A stretch of 60,338 nucleotides of DNA from Candidatus Peribacteraceae bacterium (lineage in GTDB: Bacteria; Patescibacteriota; Gracilibacteria; Peribacterales; Peribacteraceae), in assembly GCA_028699155.1 (NCBI GenBank), contig JAQVVD010000005.1, positions 1-60,338 on the forward strand. Direction: 5' to 3'. Below, in pieces: positions 33,588 to 43,314 of the stretch. A program made the translations under genes and the position numbers. Within the stretch, counting starts at the first letter, position 1. Each line of letters starts with the position of its first letter. The notes under the pieces are model-generated. The model searched no databases. It had not been told where the DNA came from and saw only the letters and a list, made by a program, of their open reading frames with translations.

Positions 33588-33984
33588 GGAGTGGAATACA
33601 TCCTTTCCTGCATTCATTGGCATAATTCTGGATGCGCTGAAGGTCTTCTCTTGTTCTTGTATCGTGCACATCATACGTATCGAGTAATTGACGCAGCTCA
33701 TCTGCAGTGTCTTGTATGAGTCGCGAAAGGAGGTACCTCACATGATCCGGGAAGCGTTCGTTGATTGAAAACTTGATCGCCTGCACGATCTTTCTCATTC
33801 GTATTGCAACTGCAGGGAGTGCACTCCTTGCCTCTGCATCAAGGTCAGGTTGCTCTCGTTGTTTTGCAACATAGGTATAACCACTCATAAGATCGTTTAT
33901 GTGAGATCTTGCGGAGTGCGCCGCACTGAGTGGGCTAGAACTTTCCAATGCCGTTAGTATTTCTTGGCATAGTTGTGAATTCAT
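33574..33984 (-). CDS. Hypothetical helical protein
   Basis: 136 residues, almost entirely predicted alpha-helical, with heptad-like spacing and polar surfaces. No known family. The ATG at 33984 lies 6 nt after a TAATGT box, a leaderless arrangement again. It is the first gene of a small unit with the TM mini-ORF and rdgB. Confidence 0.6.
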   Translation of the reverse strand: MNSQLCQEILTALESSSPLSAAHSARSHINDLMSGYTYVAKQREQPDLDAEARSALPAVAIRMRKIVQAIKFSINERFPDHVRYLLSRLIQDTADELRQLLDTYDVHDTRTREDLQRIQNYANECRKGCIPLHEQI

Positions 33985-34183
33985 GTTGATACATTACTCT
34001 CATAGATTAGTGGGGACACTCAAAAAAACGCAATTTCAGCTAACGCTCAAGATTATGCGAAGTCGGCGTATCCAGTCCTCAATCTCACAGTGCCGCCGAC
34101 GTGCCATATAGCCCGTGTTGTGTGATGATGAATTTTCTCCGTTCTTCTTGTTCATAATGTTATAAAACAATAAAATATAATTT

Positions 34184-34528
34184 ATGGAAGTTCCGGTTCC
34201 CAAGGATTCAGATGAGCCTGAAATAATCAGGTGGTATCAGCATGGAGTAGAGTATATTGAGGGTGCGTTGGGAATTTCACTGAGCCTGATTGAAAAAGTA
34301 CGCTTCAAGGATCTTGTACGTGATAGCGTTGATCGAAACAAGCAAGTAGTTGGTCATTGGATGAGGGTTTGTTTAGGGCATGAAGCAATTGAGATATTTT
34401 TGCATGATTACTACGGAGTACCGCTGCCAATTGAAGACGAAGAAACTGATTGGGTAACTGATGGATATGGGCGTGAAGATTATCGACAATTTTGGAAGAA
34501 GAGGCAGGAGGAATCAGAACTGCCTTGA
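34184..34528 (+). CDS. Hypothetical acidic protein
   Basis: 114 residues, acidic, rich in Glu, Asp, Trp and Tyr, with no signal peptide or TM segment. The segment WMRVCLGHEAIEIFLHDYYGVPLP might be a core helix and strand. No family is recognised. The upstream 200 nt (33985-34183) is AT-rich, with several TATAAA/TATAAT-like boxes just before the ATG, and holds nothing else I can identify. Codon usage is more AT-rich than in neighbouring genes, hinting at transfer. Confidence 0.6.
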   Translation: MEVPVPKDSDEPEIIRWYQHGVEYIEGALGISLSLIEKVRFKDLVRDSVDRNKQVVGHWMRVCLGHEAIEIFLHDYYGVPLPIEDEETDWVTDGYGREDYRQFWKKRQEESELP

Positions 34529-34568
34529 TAAGGGATAAGGAGAAAATTCGTTTTCGCGCAACCCGTAC

Positions 34569-36815
34569 CTACGCGCCAACCTCCATGTAGACCTTCCGTG
34601 CTTTCGCGCCGTCGGCGGGGCCGATCAGGCCTTTCTCTTCCATGATGTCCAGGAGCCGCGCGGCGCGCGCGTAGCCGACTTTCAGCTGCCGCTGGAGCAG
34701 GCTGGCAGAAGCGCGGCCCGTGCTCTGCACGATGCGCACGGCCTCGAAGAACAGGTCGTCGCCGCCGTTGTCATCCGCTTCCAGGTCGATGTACCCGTCG
34801 GCTTTCATCTCCTCCTCTCCTTCCTCTGCGTCTTCTCCTCGTTCTATCATAGGGATCTGTTCCGTAATTCTGCCGCCGCCTGCGATCTTGACTGCGTTGA
34901 TCACGCGCTCCACTTCCTTGGTGGAGATGTAGATGCCCTGGATGCGCGTGGGGCGGGAGGTAGCCGCTGTCATGTAGAGCATGTCGCCTTTCCCCAGCAG
35001 GTCTTCTGCGCCGATGCTGTCGATGATCGTGCGGCTGTCCACCGCGCTCACGGTGCGGAAGGAGATACGTGTGGGGATGTTCGCTTTGATGAGACCTGTG
35101 ATGACATCCACGCTCGGGCGCTGCGTGGCGATGATCAGGTGCATGCCCGTGGCGCGGGCCATCTGCGCGATGCGGGCGACCATGGTTTCCGTATCGCGCC
35201 GGAACTGCCGCATCATCAGGTCTGCCAGCTCGTCCACCACGATCACGATGCGCGGGAGGATGTTCTCCTCCTCCATCTGCTTCTCGTTGAATTCATCGAT
35301 GTTGCGCGCTCCGGCCTCTGAGAATCGGTGCAGGCGGCGTCCCATCTCCGCAACCGCCCAGCGCAGCGCCTGCAGTGCCTTCTCCGATTCTGTGATCACG
35401 GGAGTGAGCAGGTGCGGGATGCCGTCGTAGGGCATGAGTTCCACGCGCTTGGGGTCGATGAGGATGAGCTTGAGTTCGTGCGGAGCATTCTGGAACAGGA
35501 GCGCAGTGAGGAAGGTGTTCATGCATACGGATTTGCCCGAACCGGTCGCTCCCGCGATGAGCAGGTGGGGCATGTCCGCCAGGTCGGCGACGATCGCATC
35601 GCCGGAGACATTGCGCCCGAGCGGGAAGGTGAGCTGTGATTCGCTCTGGTGAAACTGCGGGCTCTCCAGGATTTCCCGCAGGTGCACGATGGTGCGGACC
35701 CTGTTGGGCATCTCGACGCCGACGAGCGATTTGCCGGGGATCGGCGCCTCTATGCGCAGGCTCTCCGCTGCGAGCGCGAGCGCGAGGTCGTCTTTCAATC
35801 CTCCGATTTTACTGAGCCGCACGCCCTCAGACGGTTCCAGGGTGAACTGCGTCACCGTGGGGCCCGGGTGCGCCTCGCGCATGGTCACTTCGATGCCGAA
35901 CTCTTCCAGCTTCTCCTCGATCTGGCGCGCTTGGGACTTGAGTTCCTCGTCGTTCACCGTGAGTTCGCTGTGCACGTTATCCAGCAGGTCGAAGCTGGGG
36001 AATGTCCACTCCTCGAACCGCGTATCCTTCATTTCCAGCGTGTTCTTGCTCACGGGCTTCGCAGCGCGCGCCTCCTTCCTGATCTGTTCCTTCGCCTTCT
36101 GCTTCACGAGCTGCTGGGCGAAGACGGGGCGCACGATATTGAGTTCCGGCGCTTCCCGGTCCTCCTCTATCAGATCTTCCCCTTGGTCCTCCTCTTCCTC
36201 CTGAGCACTCAGCGCTGCACGCGTTCGCGTCTTTGCTGCTGCGGCAGGCTGTCGTATGAACAGGGAGGAAAGCAGACGCAGGAGCGAGCCTACATCAGGT
36301 TCGAATGCGATGAAGACGCCTCCTGCGAATGCGGATGCGAGCACGGTGTATCCGACTGCTTTCGTGGCGAAGAGCACGAAGGGCACGCTCATGAGGAAGC
36401 CGATCGCCCCCGCGTACAGGTCGCGCTTGAGCGCGAAGTCCTCCGGCGGAGCGCCGAGGTGCACCATTCCGAGGAACGCAAGCAGGCAGAGGAACAGGCC
36501 CGTGGAACGTTTCACTTCGATCGCGCCCGTGGGGGCGATGCAGTGGAAACCGCCGGAGAGGAAGAGGAACGCGGGGAAGAGGATGCTCCATGCGCCGAAG
36601 AGAAACGTGAGTCCGCGGTTGATCATGTCGCCCACAGGACCCGCATTTCCTTTGAGCACGAGCACCAGCAGAATGCCGATGCAGATCTGGGCGATTCCGC
36701 TTACCTGCCTCCGCGTGGAGTCTTTGAGGTCGAGCCCGCTGGACGCCCGCGAACGGCGTTTCGCTCTGGTCCGGCGCGTGCGCACTGCGGTTTTCCTGCG
36801 CTTCTTGCGTGGCAT
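34569..36815 (-). CDS. ftsK: DNA translocase FtsK
   Basis: Pumps chromosomal DNA through the division septum. 748 residues from the ATG at 36815. A very basic N-terminus (MPRKKRRK) is followed by four TM helices (about 40-175), a linker with Glu-rich and Ala-rich parts, an FtsK alpha/beta motor with Walker A AGATGSGKS near residue 420 and LILIDPKRVEL, and ATQRPSVDVITGLIKANIPTRISF. The C-terminal winged-helix gamma domain is ASASLLQRQLKVGYARAARLLDIME. The linker is short, as in SpoIIIE. TACAAT (reverse strand, 36823-36828) ends 7 nt before the ATG. Confidence 0.95.
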   Translation of the reverse strand: MPRKKRRKTAVRTRRTRAKRRSRASSGLDLKDSTRRQVSGIAQICIGILLVLVLKGNAGPVGDMINRGLTFLFGAWSILFPAFLFLSGGFHCIAPTGAIEVKRSTGLFLCLLAFLGMVHLGAPPEDFALKRDLYAGAIGFLMSVPFVLFATKAVGYTVLASAFAGGVFIAFEPDVGSLLRLLSSLFIRQPAAAAKTRTRAALSAQEEEEDQGEDLIEEDREAPELNIVRPVFAQQLVKQKAKEQIRKEARAAKPVSKNTLEMKDTRFEEWTFPSFDLLDNVHSELTVNDEELKSQARQIEEKLEEFGIEVTMREAHPGPTVTQFTLEPSEGVRLSKIGGLKDDLALALAAESLRIEAPIPGKSLVGVEMPNRVRTIVHLREILESPQFHQSESQLTFPLGRNVSGDAIVADLADMPHLLIAGATGSGKSVCMNTFLTALLFQNAPHELKLILIDPKRVELMPYDGIPHLLTPVITESEKALQALRWAVAEMGRRLHRFSEAGARNIDEFNEKQMEEENILPRIVIVVDELADLMMRQFRRDTETMVARIAQMARATGMHLIIATQRPSVDVITGLIKANIPTRISFRTVSAVDSRTIIDSIGAEDLLGKGDMLYMTAATSRPTRIQGIYISTKEVERVINAVKIAGGGRITEQIPMIERGEDAEEGEEEMKADGYIDLEADDNGGDDLFFEAVRIVQSTGRASASLLQRQLKVGYARAARLLDIMEEKGLIGPADGAKARKVYMEVGA

Positions 36816-36822
36816 GAGTGGT

Positions 36823-36850
36823 ATTGTACAACAAAAGCAGCGAGGTGGAA
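36823..36850 (-). promoter_or_regulatory. ftsK promoter (leaderless)
   Basis: On the reverse strand TTCCAC (36845-36850), a 16-nt spacer and TACAAT (36823-36828), 7 nt before the ftsK ATG at 36815. Confidence 0.6.
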
Positions 36851-36977
36851 TAGTGGAATATTTCGCAGGTGCCGGAGGGGAGCGTGCCTGCTCCTGCTTT
36901 CCAGACAAACGTTACCTGGGATACAATTCTGCAGACAAATGCATGCATTTTTCGCATCGGGCACGTATCATGCACGC

Positions 36978-37823
36978 ATGAAAGTTCTCATCTTCGGAGC
37001 GGGGGGCTACCTGGGGAGCCAGCTCCTCACAGTATTCCCGGGTACGGTTCCCTCGACGGTCGATATCGGCAATGCGGAAGCAGTGGCGCGCGAGCTCGAT
37101 GCGCACAAACCGGATGTCGTGATCAACGCGGCGGGCAAGACGGGACGCCCAAACATCGATTGGTGCGAAGATCACAGGCTGGAAACGTTCCACAGCAACG
37201 TGACTGGACCGCTCGTGCTCCTCAAGGAGTGCGCGGATCGTGGCATTTACTGGGTCCATCTCGGTTCCGGGTGTATCTACCAGGGAGACAACGGGGGCAG
37301 AGGGTTCACGGAGGAGGATGCCCCGAATTTCTTCGGTAGCTTCTACTCGCGCACCAAAGCGTGGTCGGACCAGATGCTCAGGGAGTTCACGGAGCCGGTG
37401 GGGGGCAGGGGAGGGATCCTCGTCCTGCGCCTGCGCATGCCGTTCGATGGAACGGCAGGGGAGCGGAGCCTCATCAGCAAGCTCGCCAAGTATGAGCGCA
37501 TTCTGGACATGAAGAACTCCATGACCTATTTGCCCGATATGTTTGAGACTGCGAAAAAGCTCATAGCGAAGCGGAAAACAGGTCTCTACAACATGGTGAA
37601 TCCCGGTGTGATGTCTCCCTACGACGTCATGGCGCTCTACAAGGAAATGGTCGATCCATCGCACGCGTTCGAACGCCTCTTGCTCGAAGATCTGCCGGAG
37701 GTAGCCAAAGCGGCGCGGAGCAACTGTCGCTTAAGCACGGAGAAACTGGAGCGGGAGGGGATTATCTTGCGGCCGGTGGAGGAGGTGATGCGGGAAGCGA
37801 TGGCACTGCGAAAAACATCGTGA
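36978..37823 (+). CDS. RmlD-like NAD(P)-dependent sugar-nucleotide reductase/epimerase
   Basis: 281 residues, an extended short-chain dehydrogenase. The nucleotide-binding loop is IFGAGGYLGSQL at residues 5-16. PDVVINAAGKTGRPNIDWCE with a following FHSNV and HLGSGCIYQG are the usual RmlD substrate-site segments, and the catalytic Tyr-x3-Lys appears as FYSRTKAWSD. RmlD makes dTDP-L-rhamnose, but without rmlA, rmlB or rmlC nearby the exact substrate is open. The ATG follows TATCAT (36966-36971) by 6 nt. Confidence 0.83.
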   Translation: MKVLIFGAGGYLGSQLLTVFPGTVPSTVDIGNAEAVARELDAHKPDVVINAAGKTGRPNIDWCEDHRLETFHSNVTGPLVLLKECADRGIYWVHLGSGCIYQGDNGGRGFTEEDAPNFFGSFYSRTKAWSDQMLREFTEPVGGRGGILVLRLRMPFDGTAGERSLISKLAKYERILDMKNSMTYLPDMFETAKKLIAKRKTGLYNMVNPGVMSPYDVMALYKEMVDPSHAFERLLLEDLPEVAKAARSNCRLSTEKLEREGIILRPVEEVMREAMALRKTS

Positions 37824-37828
37824 ATATA

Positions 37829-37857
37829 TTGTGTAAATAATACTATTATGTTATAAT
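37829..37857 (+). promoter_or_regulatory. Promoter of the MacA/MacB-type operon
   Basis: TTGTGT at 37829-37834, a 17-nt spacer and consensus TATAAT at 37852-37857; the ATG at 37870 is 12 nt downstream. This is the best -10 box in the window. Confidence 0.75.
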
Positions 37858-37869
37858 TACTTTAAAGTT

Positions 37870-39681
37870 ATGCCTCTCCTTAGAGCCATTCTCTGGCCAC
37901 TCAAGCGTGTCTACTCGGTATTCAGGGGAATGTGGCGTATCGTGCGGAAGTATCCGAAGAGCAGCCTGGCGATTCTCTTCGTCTTCGGCGCGTTCACGCT
38001 GCTCATATGGTATCTGCGCCTGCCCTCTCCGCCCGAGTACATCACGGAGACTGCGGTGCGCGGAGATTTGCAGCAGGTTGTGGAGGGCGTGGGAGTGGTG
38101 ATTTCCGAGAAGGACATCAAGCTCCAGTTCCCGATTACCGGGCTGGTGGACAAGGTACACGTACAGGAGGGGGACAGGGTGGAGAAGGGGCAGGAGCTCG
38201 CGCGCCTGCGTTCCAGCGGTCTTTCTGCCGATGTGAATGCCGCAGCGGCGCAAGTCGCCTCGGCGCAGGCGAATCTGGCGAAGATGGTGGAGGGCACCAG
38301 GCCCGAAGAGATTGCCGTTACCGAAGCATCCGTGCAGAACAAGCGCGCCTCGCTGGAGGCCGCGCGTGAGACTCTGCGGAGTGCGGAACTCTCTCTGCAG
38401 ACGTCCCAGTCGAAGTTGGAGATCCTGAGGAACGAGGCGAAGGTGGGGCTGGAAGGGTATGTCACCACGGCGCGCAGCACCGTATCGCAGCAGCTCTCGA
38501 CCGCACTCACTGCGGCGCAGGTGATGGATGACGTGCTCAGCGGCAACGACCTCCTGGACGTTTTCGTCAAGTACGAGCCGGGCCAGCTGGAGCTCATGCG
38601 CAAGCAGATCCTGAGCGCGCAACAGCTCATCCAGTCCGACGTCAGCAACTCCACGGGCATCTACGAGTACAAAGACGCCATCGAGGCCCTGGATCTTGCG
38701 CGGCAGCACGTCTCTGATCTGAGCGTTGTCTTAAACCAGGTGTACTCCACGGTTTCCGCCCTCCCCATTACGCCGTACTTCACGAATGCGGATCGGGAGA
38801 GCGCCAAATCGACGATTGCGACGCAGCGCACGAACGTGCAGTCCTCGCTCGCATCGCTCGATACCGCGCTCAAGAACCTGCGCGACGCATCCGCGAGTTA
38901 CGATTCGCAGATAGCGACGGAGGAGAAGAACGTCGTCACCGCGCAGGGGACGCGCGACAAGGCGCTGGCGGACATCCAGACGTACGAGACATCCCTGCGC
39001 ATCGAGGATGCGCAGCTCAATCTGCTCAGGGCCGGCACGCGCAAATCCGATATTGATGCGGCGCGCGCGCAGCTCAATCAGATGTACGCGCAGCTGCAGC
39101 GTGCGCGGGAGCGCTACGCGGATACCGTCATTTTCGCGCCGATCTCCGGCACGATTACCAAGGTGAACCTGAAGGAGGGGGAACTCCTCTCCACGTCGTT
39201 CGCGTCCGATGCTGCGATCACCATGCTGGGAGATGCCCCGTACCGCGTCCAGGTGTTCGTGGCGGAAATCGACATTCCGAAAGTGCAGGTGAGCCAGTCG
39301 GGTTCCATTGCGCTGGACGCGTTCCCCGGCAGGAAATTCGATTTGATCGTCTCGGAGATCGATCCGGCGGCGACCAGCGTGGATGGCGTGTCCAAGTACC
39401 GGGTCAAGATGGACTTTGACGGGGGGCAGGATGACGCACTCAAGATCGGCATGACCGGCGATGCGGAAATCTACACGGATCGCCGCGAGGATGTTGTGAG
39501 CGTGCCCGGTCGCGCGGTCATTACCGATGCGAACGGTGGAGACATCGTGCGCATTCTCACGCAGGCAGGAGCTGTGGAAGAGCGCCCCGTGGAGATCGGC
39601 ATGGACGGGCAGGGCGGAGAGGTGGAAGTTGTGCGCGGCATTACAGAAGGAGAACAGGTGATTGTTCTCATCAAGGAATGA
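37870..39681 (+). CDS. HlyD/MacA-type periplasmic adaptor
   Basis: Membrane fusion protein that links an inner-membrane exporter to the outside. 603 residues: one N-terminal TM helix (about 35-54), a first biotinyl-lipoyl half (GVVISEKDIKLQFPITGLVDKVHVQEGD), a very long coiled-coil hairpin (about 110-400, longer than usual), a second lipoyl half (FAPISGTITKVNLKEGELLS), and beta-barrel and membrane-proximal domains at the C-terminus. The TGA overlaps the next ATG (ATGA at 39678), so translation is coupled to the ABC ATPase. No outer-membrane channel is encoded; CPR cells usually lack an outer membrane, so the adaptor may act with the cell wall. Confidence 0.88.
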   Translation: MPLLRAILWPLKRVYSVFRGMWRIVRKYPKSSLAILFVFGAFTLLIWYLRLPSPPEYITETAVRGDLQQVVEGVGVVISEKDIKLQFPITGLVDKVHVQEGDRVEKGQELARLRSSGLSADVNAAAAQVASAQANLAKMVEGTRPEEIAVTEASVQNKRASLEAARETLRSAELSLQTSQSKLEILRNEAKVGLEGYVTTARSTVSQQLSTALTAAQVMDDVLSGNDLLDVFVKYEPGQLELMRKQILSAQQLIQSDVSNSTGIYEYKDAIEALDLARQHVSDLSVVLNQVYSTVSALPITPYFTNADRESAKSTIATQRTNVQSSLASLDTALKNLRDASASYDSQIATEEKNVVTAQGTRDKALADIQTYETSLRIEDAQLNLLRAGTRKSDIDAARAQLNQMYAQLQRARERYADTVIFAPISGTITKVNLKEGELLSTSFASDAAITMLGDAPYRVQVFVAEIDIPKVQVSQSGSIALDAFPGRKFDLIVSEIDPAATSVDGVSKYRVKMDFDGGQDDALKIGMTGDAEIYTDRREDVVSVPGRAVITDANGGDIVRILTQAGAVEERPVEIGMDGQGGEVEVVRGITEGEQVIVLIKE

Positions 39682-40424
39682 CCATGCCAGAAAAGAACGC
39701 GCCGCTCATCGAGACGCAGAAGCTCTGCAAATCCTACTTCAATGAAGAGATAGAGACGCCGGTGCTCTTCGATATCGAACTCAAGATTGATGCGGGAGAG
39801 TTCGTGGCGATCATGGGTCCTTCCGGTTCCGGGAAATCGACGCTCATGCACATTCTGGGATTCCTGGATCACCACACGTCGGGCAAGTTCCTCTTCCACG
39901 GGGAGCCGACGCAGAAGATGGATGACGATACGCTGGCGAGGATACGGGCCACGCGCGTGAGCTTCGTCTTCCAGGCGTTCAACCTGCTCCCGCGCACGTC
40001 CGTACTCAATAACGTGATGCTTCCGCTGCTGTACCATCCGATCATTCGACCGGAAGATCGCCTGGAGAAGGCGCACAAGGCGATCGAGATGGTCGGACTC
40101 TCTGATCGGACATCGTTCCTCAGCAGCCAGCTTTCCGGCGGGCAGAAGCAGCGCGTCGCCATCGCGCGCGCCCTCGTGACAGAACCGGAGCTCATCTTCG
40201 CGGATGAGCCGACGGGCAACCTGGATTCCCACTCGGGCATCCAGGTGATGGAGGCGCTCCAGAAACTGCACGCAGATGGCCATACGATTATCCTCGTCAC
40301 CCACGAGCAGAGTACGGCGGAGCACGCTCAGCGGATTATCCAGCTGCATGACGGCCGCGTCGTTTCGGATAGCACAGAGTTCAAACGCCGCATTGCCGCA
40401 CAGGAAGGCAAACTCCATAAGTAA
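39678..40424 (+). CDS. MacB/LolD-type ABC transporter ATPase
   Basis: 248 residues. Walker [10 protein letters not shown] near residue 45, Q-loop [15 protein letters not shown] signature [15 protein letters not shown], Walker [13 protein letters not shown] and H-loop VTHE are all intact, and the order and spacing are those of the MacB/LolD/FtsE group. It powers the two permeases encoded next. A second in-frame ATG at 39684 is possible. Confidence 0.95.
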   Translation: MTMPEKNAPLIETQKLCKSYFNEEIETPVLFDIELKIDAGEFVAIMGPSGSGKSTLMHILGFLDHHTSGKFLFHGEPTQKMDDDTLARIRATRVSFVFQAFNLLPRTSVLNNVMLPLLYHPIIRPEDRLEKAHKAIEMVGLSDRTSFLSSQLSGGQKQRVAIARALVTEPELIFADEPTGNLDSHSGIQVMEALQKLHADGHTIILVTHEQSTAEHAQRIIQLHDGRVVSDSTEFKRRIAAQEGKLHK

Positions 40425-40426
40425 CC

Positions 40427-41665
40427 ATGCTCTTCTCCGACCTGCTGAGAACGGCGACCCTCGGTGTGACCGTCAACAAAGGGCGGTCGCTCCTGACCAT
40501 GCTCGGGATCATTATCGGCGTGGGGGCGGTGGTGCTGATGACCGGCGTCGGCCGGAGCATGGAGAGCGTGATTCTCGGGCAGATTGATGTTCTGGGTCCG
40601 AAGACGCTCGCTCTCTGGCCGGGAAAGAGCGGACCGGAAGGAGGTGCAGCTGCGCTCCAGTCGGATTTCGATGCCATCAAGATGGGCGATGTGCAGGCCC
40701 TGACAGAGCTCAGCACCATTGCGGATATCGCGCCGATCATGTTCGTGCCGGGCGAAGCGCGCTACGGGCGCGAACGCACCAACCCGCGCGTCGTCGGCAG
40801 TACGCCGGAGTACTACAGCAGCCAGAACATCGAGGTCGTTCAGGGGAGGTTCCACGATGCGGAGGATGAGAGGGCACGCCGGGCGGTGGCTGTGATCGGG
40901 CCGGATATTGTGGATGATCTCTTCTACGGCGGCAGTGCGCTCGGCAAGCGCATCGATATCGGTGACAAGATCTACACGGTCATCGGCGTGCTCAAACCGG
41001 TGGGGACGCAGTTCTTCCAGAATGTGGATGATCGCATCATCATTCCCTTCTCGGTCGCGCAGAGCATCACGCAGCGCGACTACCTCGATATGGTCACGTT
41101 CCAGGCGGTCGGCAGCACGCAGATCGCGCAGCAGGACGTGGAGTCGCTGCTGCGGCAGCGCCACCGGATCGTTCCGCCCGAGGGCGACGATCCCGCGGAG
41201 AATGATGACTTTCTCGTGCGCACTGCGCAGCAGGCGCAGGATATTCTGGGTGCCGTTTCCCTGGGGCTCACGCTGTTCATCACGATGGTCGCGGGCATCT
41301 CGCTCGTGGTGGGAGGCATCGGCATCATGAACATTATGCTGGTCGCTGTATCGGAGCGCACCCGGGAGATCGGCCTGCGCAAAGCGATCGGGGCGAAAGG
41401 GAGAGATATTCTCTACCAGTTCCTGATCGAATCCGTGTACGTGACGCTCATCGGCGGCGCCATCGGCGTCTCGATCGGGCTGTTCCTCTCGTACATCGTC
41501 TCGCTCATCGTGCGCGACTTCCTGGTGCGTTACACCTTCACCGTCTCTCTTGGCTCGATTATTGTGGCGCTCTGCATGGCGGCGGGAACCGGGCTCATCT
41601 TCGGGATCTATCCAGCGAAGCGAGCATCCCAGTTAAGCCCAATTGAAGCCCTAAGATATGAATAA
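40427..41665 (+). CDS. MacB-like ABC permease (first copy)
   Basis: 412 residues with the four-helix MacB/FtsX topology: one N-terminal TM (about 20-42, GIIIGVGAVVLMTGVG), a large MacB_PCD extracellular domain (about 45-270), and three C-terminal TM helices with the GGIGIMNIMLVAVSERTREIGLRKAIGA coupling helix. The ATG follows the ATPase stop by 2 nt. MacB transporters export peptides, macrolides or lipoproteins by mechanotransmission; the cargo here is unknown. Confidence 0.93.
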   Translation: MLFSDLLRTATLGVTVNKGRSLLTMLGIIIGVGAVVLMTGVGRSMESVILGQIDVLGPKTLALWPGKSGPEGGAAALQSDFDAIKMGDVQALTELSTIADIAPIMFVPGEARYGRERTNPRVVGSTPEYYSSQNIEVVQGRFHDAEDERARRAVAVIGPDIVDDLFYGGSALGKRIDIGDKIYTVIGVLKPVGTQFFQNVDDRIIIPFSVAQSITQRDYLDMVTFQAVGSTQIAQQDVESLLRQRHRIVPPEGDDPAENDDFLVRTAQQAQDILGAVSLGLTLFITMVAGISLVVGGIGIMNIMLVAVSERTREIGLRKAIGAKGRDILYQFLIESVYVTLIGGAIGVSIGLFLSYIVSLIVRDFLVRYTFTVSLGSIIVALCMAAGTGLIFGIYPAKRASQLSPIEALRYE

Positions 41666-41681
41666 CTAATTTATACAACTC

Positions 41682-42899
41682 ATGCGAACTGAAGACACCA
41701 TCGGCATCGCACTCGAGGCGCTCAGGCGGCACAAGTCGCGCTCGGTCATCACGACGCTTGGCATCATTATCGGGGTGGGGTCTGTCATTCTCATGGTCTC
41801 CATTGGGGCCAGTTTCGAGCGGTACATTCTAGACCAGGTCGACCAGTTCGGCGGCAACGTATTCGAGATCCATGCCAAAGGATTGCAGGACATCGGGAAG
41901 GAGACGCTCACCATTACCATTGGCGACTACGAGGCGATCAGGGGGCTCTCCACGGTGCGCAGCGTGAGCCCGGTCATCTTCCTGAGCAGCCGCGTCTCGT
42001 ACGGCGATCAGGAGATTGCGCCGATGATCATGGGTACGACCAAAGAAATCTTCCATAACTGGTCCATGGAAGTCGCCAAAGGCAGGCTGCTCTCCGATGC
42101 GGATGACCAGGGCGCGCGCAGCGTCGCGGTCATCGGATCGAAAGCGGCAGAGGAGCTCTTCTCCAACGAAGATCCCATGGGCAAGCGCATCAGCATCGGC
42201 TCCAGAAAACTTACCGTGGTAGGGGTGCTCGATTCGCTCGGTTCGGCGCTGGCGCAGCAGATGGATTCGGTCGTCTACATTCCGTTCAGCGTGGCGAAAG
42301 CGGTCACGGGGAGGACGCGCTACATCGATTACATTTCCCTGCAGTCCACGGTCGACACGAGCCTCGCGCAGGCGGATATCCAGTCACTTCTGCGCCAGAG
42401 GCACAACATCGATAATCCCGAGGGGGATCCGGACAAAGATGACTTCTACGCGCGTTCCGTGGAACAGGCGATGGAGATCATCTCTGCCATCACGATGGGC
42501 ATCACAGTATTCCTCGGGCTCATCGCGGGCATTTCCCTGCTGGTCGGCGGCATCGGCATCATGAACATCATGTTCGTCTCCGTCTCCGAGAGGACCAAGG
42601 AGATCGGCCTCCGGAAGGCCGTCGGTGCCAAGCGTAACGACATCCTCTTCCAGTTCCTCATCGAAGCGATTGTCCTCACGCTGATCGGAGGAGTGATCGG
42701 CATTCTCATGGGCGTAGGCATCGGCTACATGCTCTATCTGATTGCGCGGTACTTCCTGGGAGACTTCACGTTCGCGCTCTCCGTGAATGCCATCTTCCTC
42801 GCGATGGGCATGGCGGTGAGCACGGGACTGGTATTTGGCATCTACCCTGCCAAGAAAGCTGCCGACTTGAGCCCGATGGAGGCGATACGATGGGAATAG
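41682..42899 (+). CDS. MacB-like ABC permease (second copy)
   Basis: 405 residues, same topology as the preceding gene and clearly paralogous: TLGIIIGVGSVILMVSIGASF at the N-terminus, the GGIGIMNIMFVSVSERTKEIGLRKAVGAK coupling helix, and the common C-terminal end PAKKAADLSPMEAIRWE. Two different permeases after a single ATPase gene suggest a heterodimer. A 3' fragment resembling this gene's end follows at 42934-42985. Confidence 0.93.
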   Translation: MRTEDTIGIALEALRRHKSRSVITTLGIIIGVGSVILMVSIGASFERYILDQVDQFGGNVFEIHAKGLQDIGKETLTITIGDYEAIRGLSTVRSVSPVIFLSSRVSYGDQEIAPMIMGTTKEIFHNWSMEVAKGRLLSDADDQGARSVAVIGSKAAEELFSNEDPMGKRISIGSRKLTVVGVLDSLGSALAQQMDSVVYIPFSVAKAVTGRTRYIDYISLQSTVDTSLAQADIQSLLRQRHNIDNPEGDPDKDDFYARSVEQAMEIISAITMGITVFLGLIAGISLLVGGIGIMNIMFVSVSERTKEIGLRKAVGAKRNDILFQFLIEAIVLTLIGGVIGILMGVGIGYMLYLIARYFLGDFTFALSVNAIFLAMGMAVSTGLVFGIYPAKKAADLSPMEAIRWE

Positions 42900-42933
42900 C
42901 AGGTGTCTATGGAAATACAGGTGCAACAAAGAG

Positions 42934-42985
42934 GAATCCAGCGAAGCGTAGCGAAGTTGGATGGAGGCGATAAGATGGGAGTGAT
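42934..42985 (+). pseudogene. Vestige of a third permease 3' end (or partial duplication)
   Basis: Bases 42959-42983 match the last codons of the second permease almost exactly (GATGGAGGCGATA, then A/C, GATGGGA), and the preceding AATCCAGCGAAGCG resembles the PAKR codons of the first permease. The frame is broken. The piece between is also palindromic (ATCCA ... TGGAT). The rest of the gap to the tRNA (42986-43162) holds no gene that I can see. Confidence 0.5.
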
Positions 42986-43162
42986 TTGAAGAACGCAGGA
43001 TGCACGCGGATGCGTGCGCCTTTCGGATATCGGACGCGGCGCAGCAGCATGGAGCCGTTATAGCACCGAGGACGCGAGAGGATGTCGCCGGTACACTGAA
43101 GGGGGCGAAAGCAGATGTTTTTATCTTCAAAACGCGCAGTGCTTCGTCTACACTCTGCGCGT

Positions 43163-43247
43163 GGGTCGGTACCGAAGTGGCCAAACGGGTCTGGCTGTAA
43201 ACCAGATGGCTCTGCCTTCGGGGGTTCGAATCCCTCCCGGCCCACCA
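43163..43247 (+). tRNA. tRNA-Tyr (GTA), class II, CCA encoded
   Basis: Acceptor stem GGGTCGG/CCGGCCC (with one G-U pair), discriminator A, encoded CCA at 43245-43247, anticodon loop CTGTAAA with anticodon GTA, long variable arm, and T-loop GGTTCGAATCC. A TACACT box about 10 nt upstream may be its -10. Confidence 0.96.
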
Positions 43248-43314
43248 TTCGATTCATGCGCGAGGCTCACGCACTCATCGTGAGCGGCGAGGTTCGAACT
43301 GGCGGCGCTGTTCA

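Noticed and set aside
35649-36977. Forward frame extending the RmlD-like gene by about 440 codons upstream
   Set aside because: That part is antisense to ftsK; the true start at 36978 has its own promoter.
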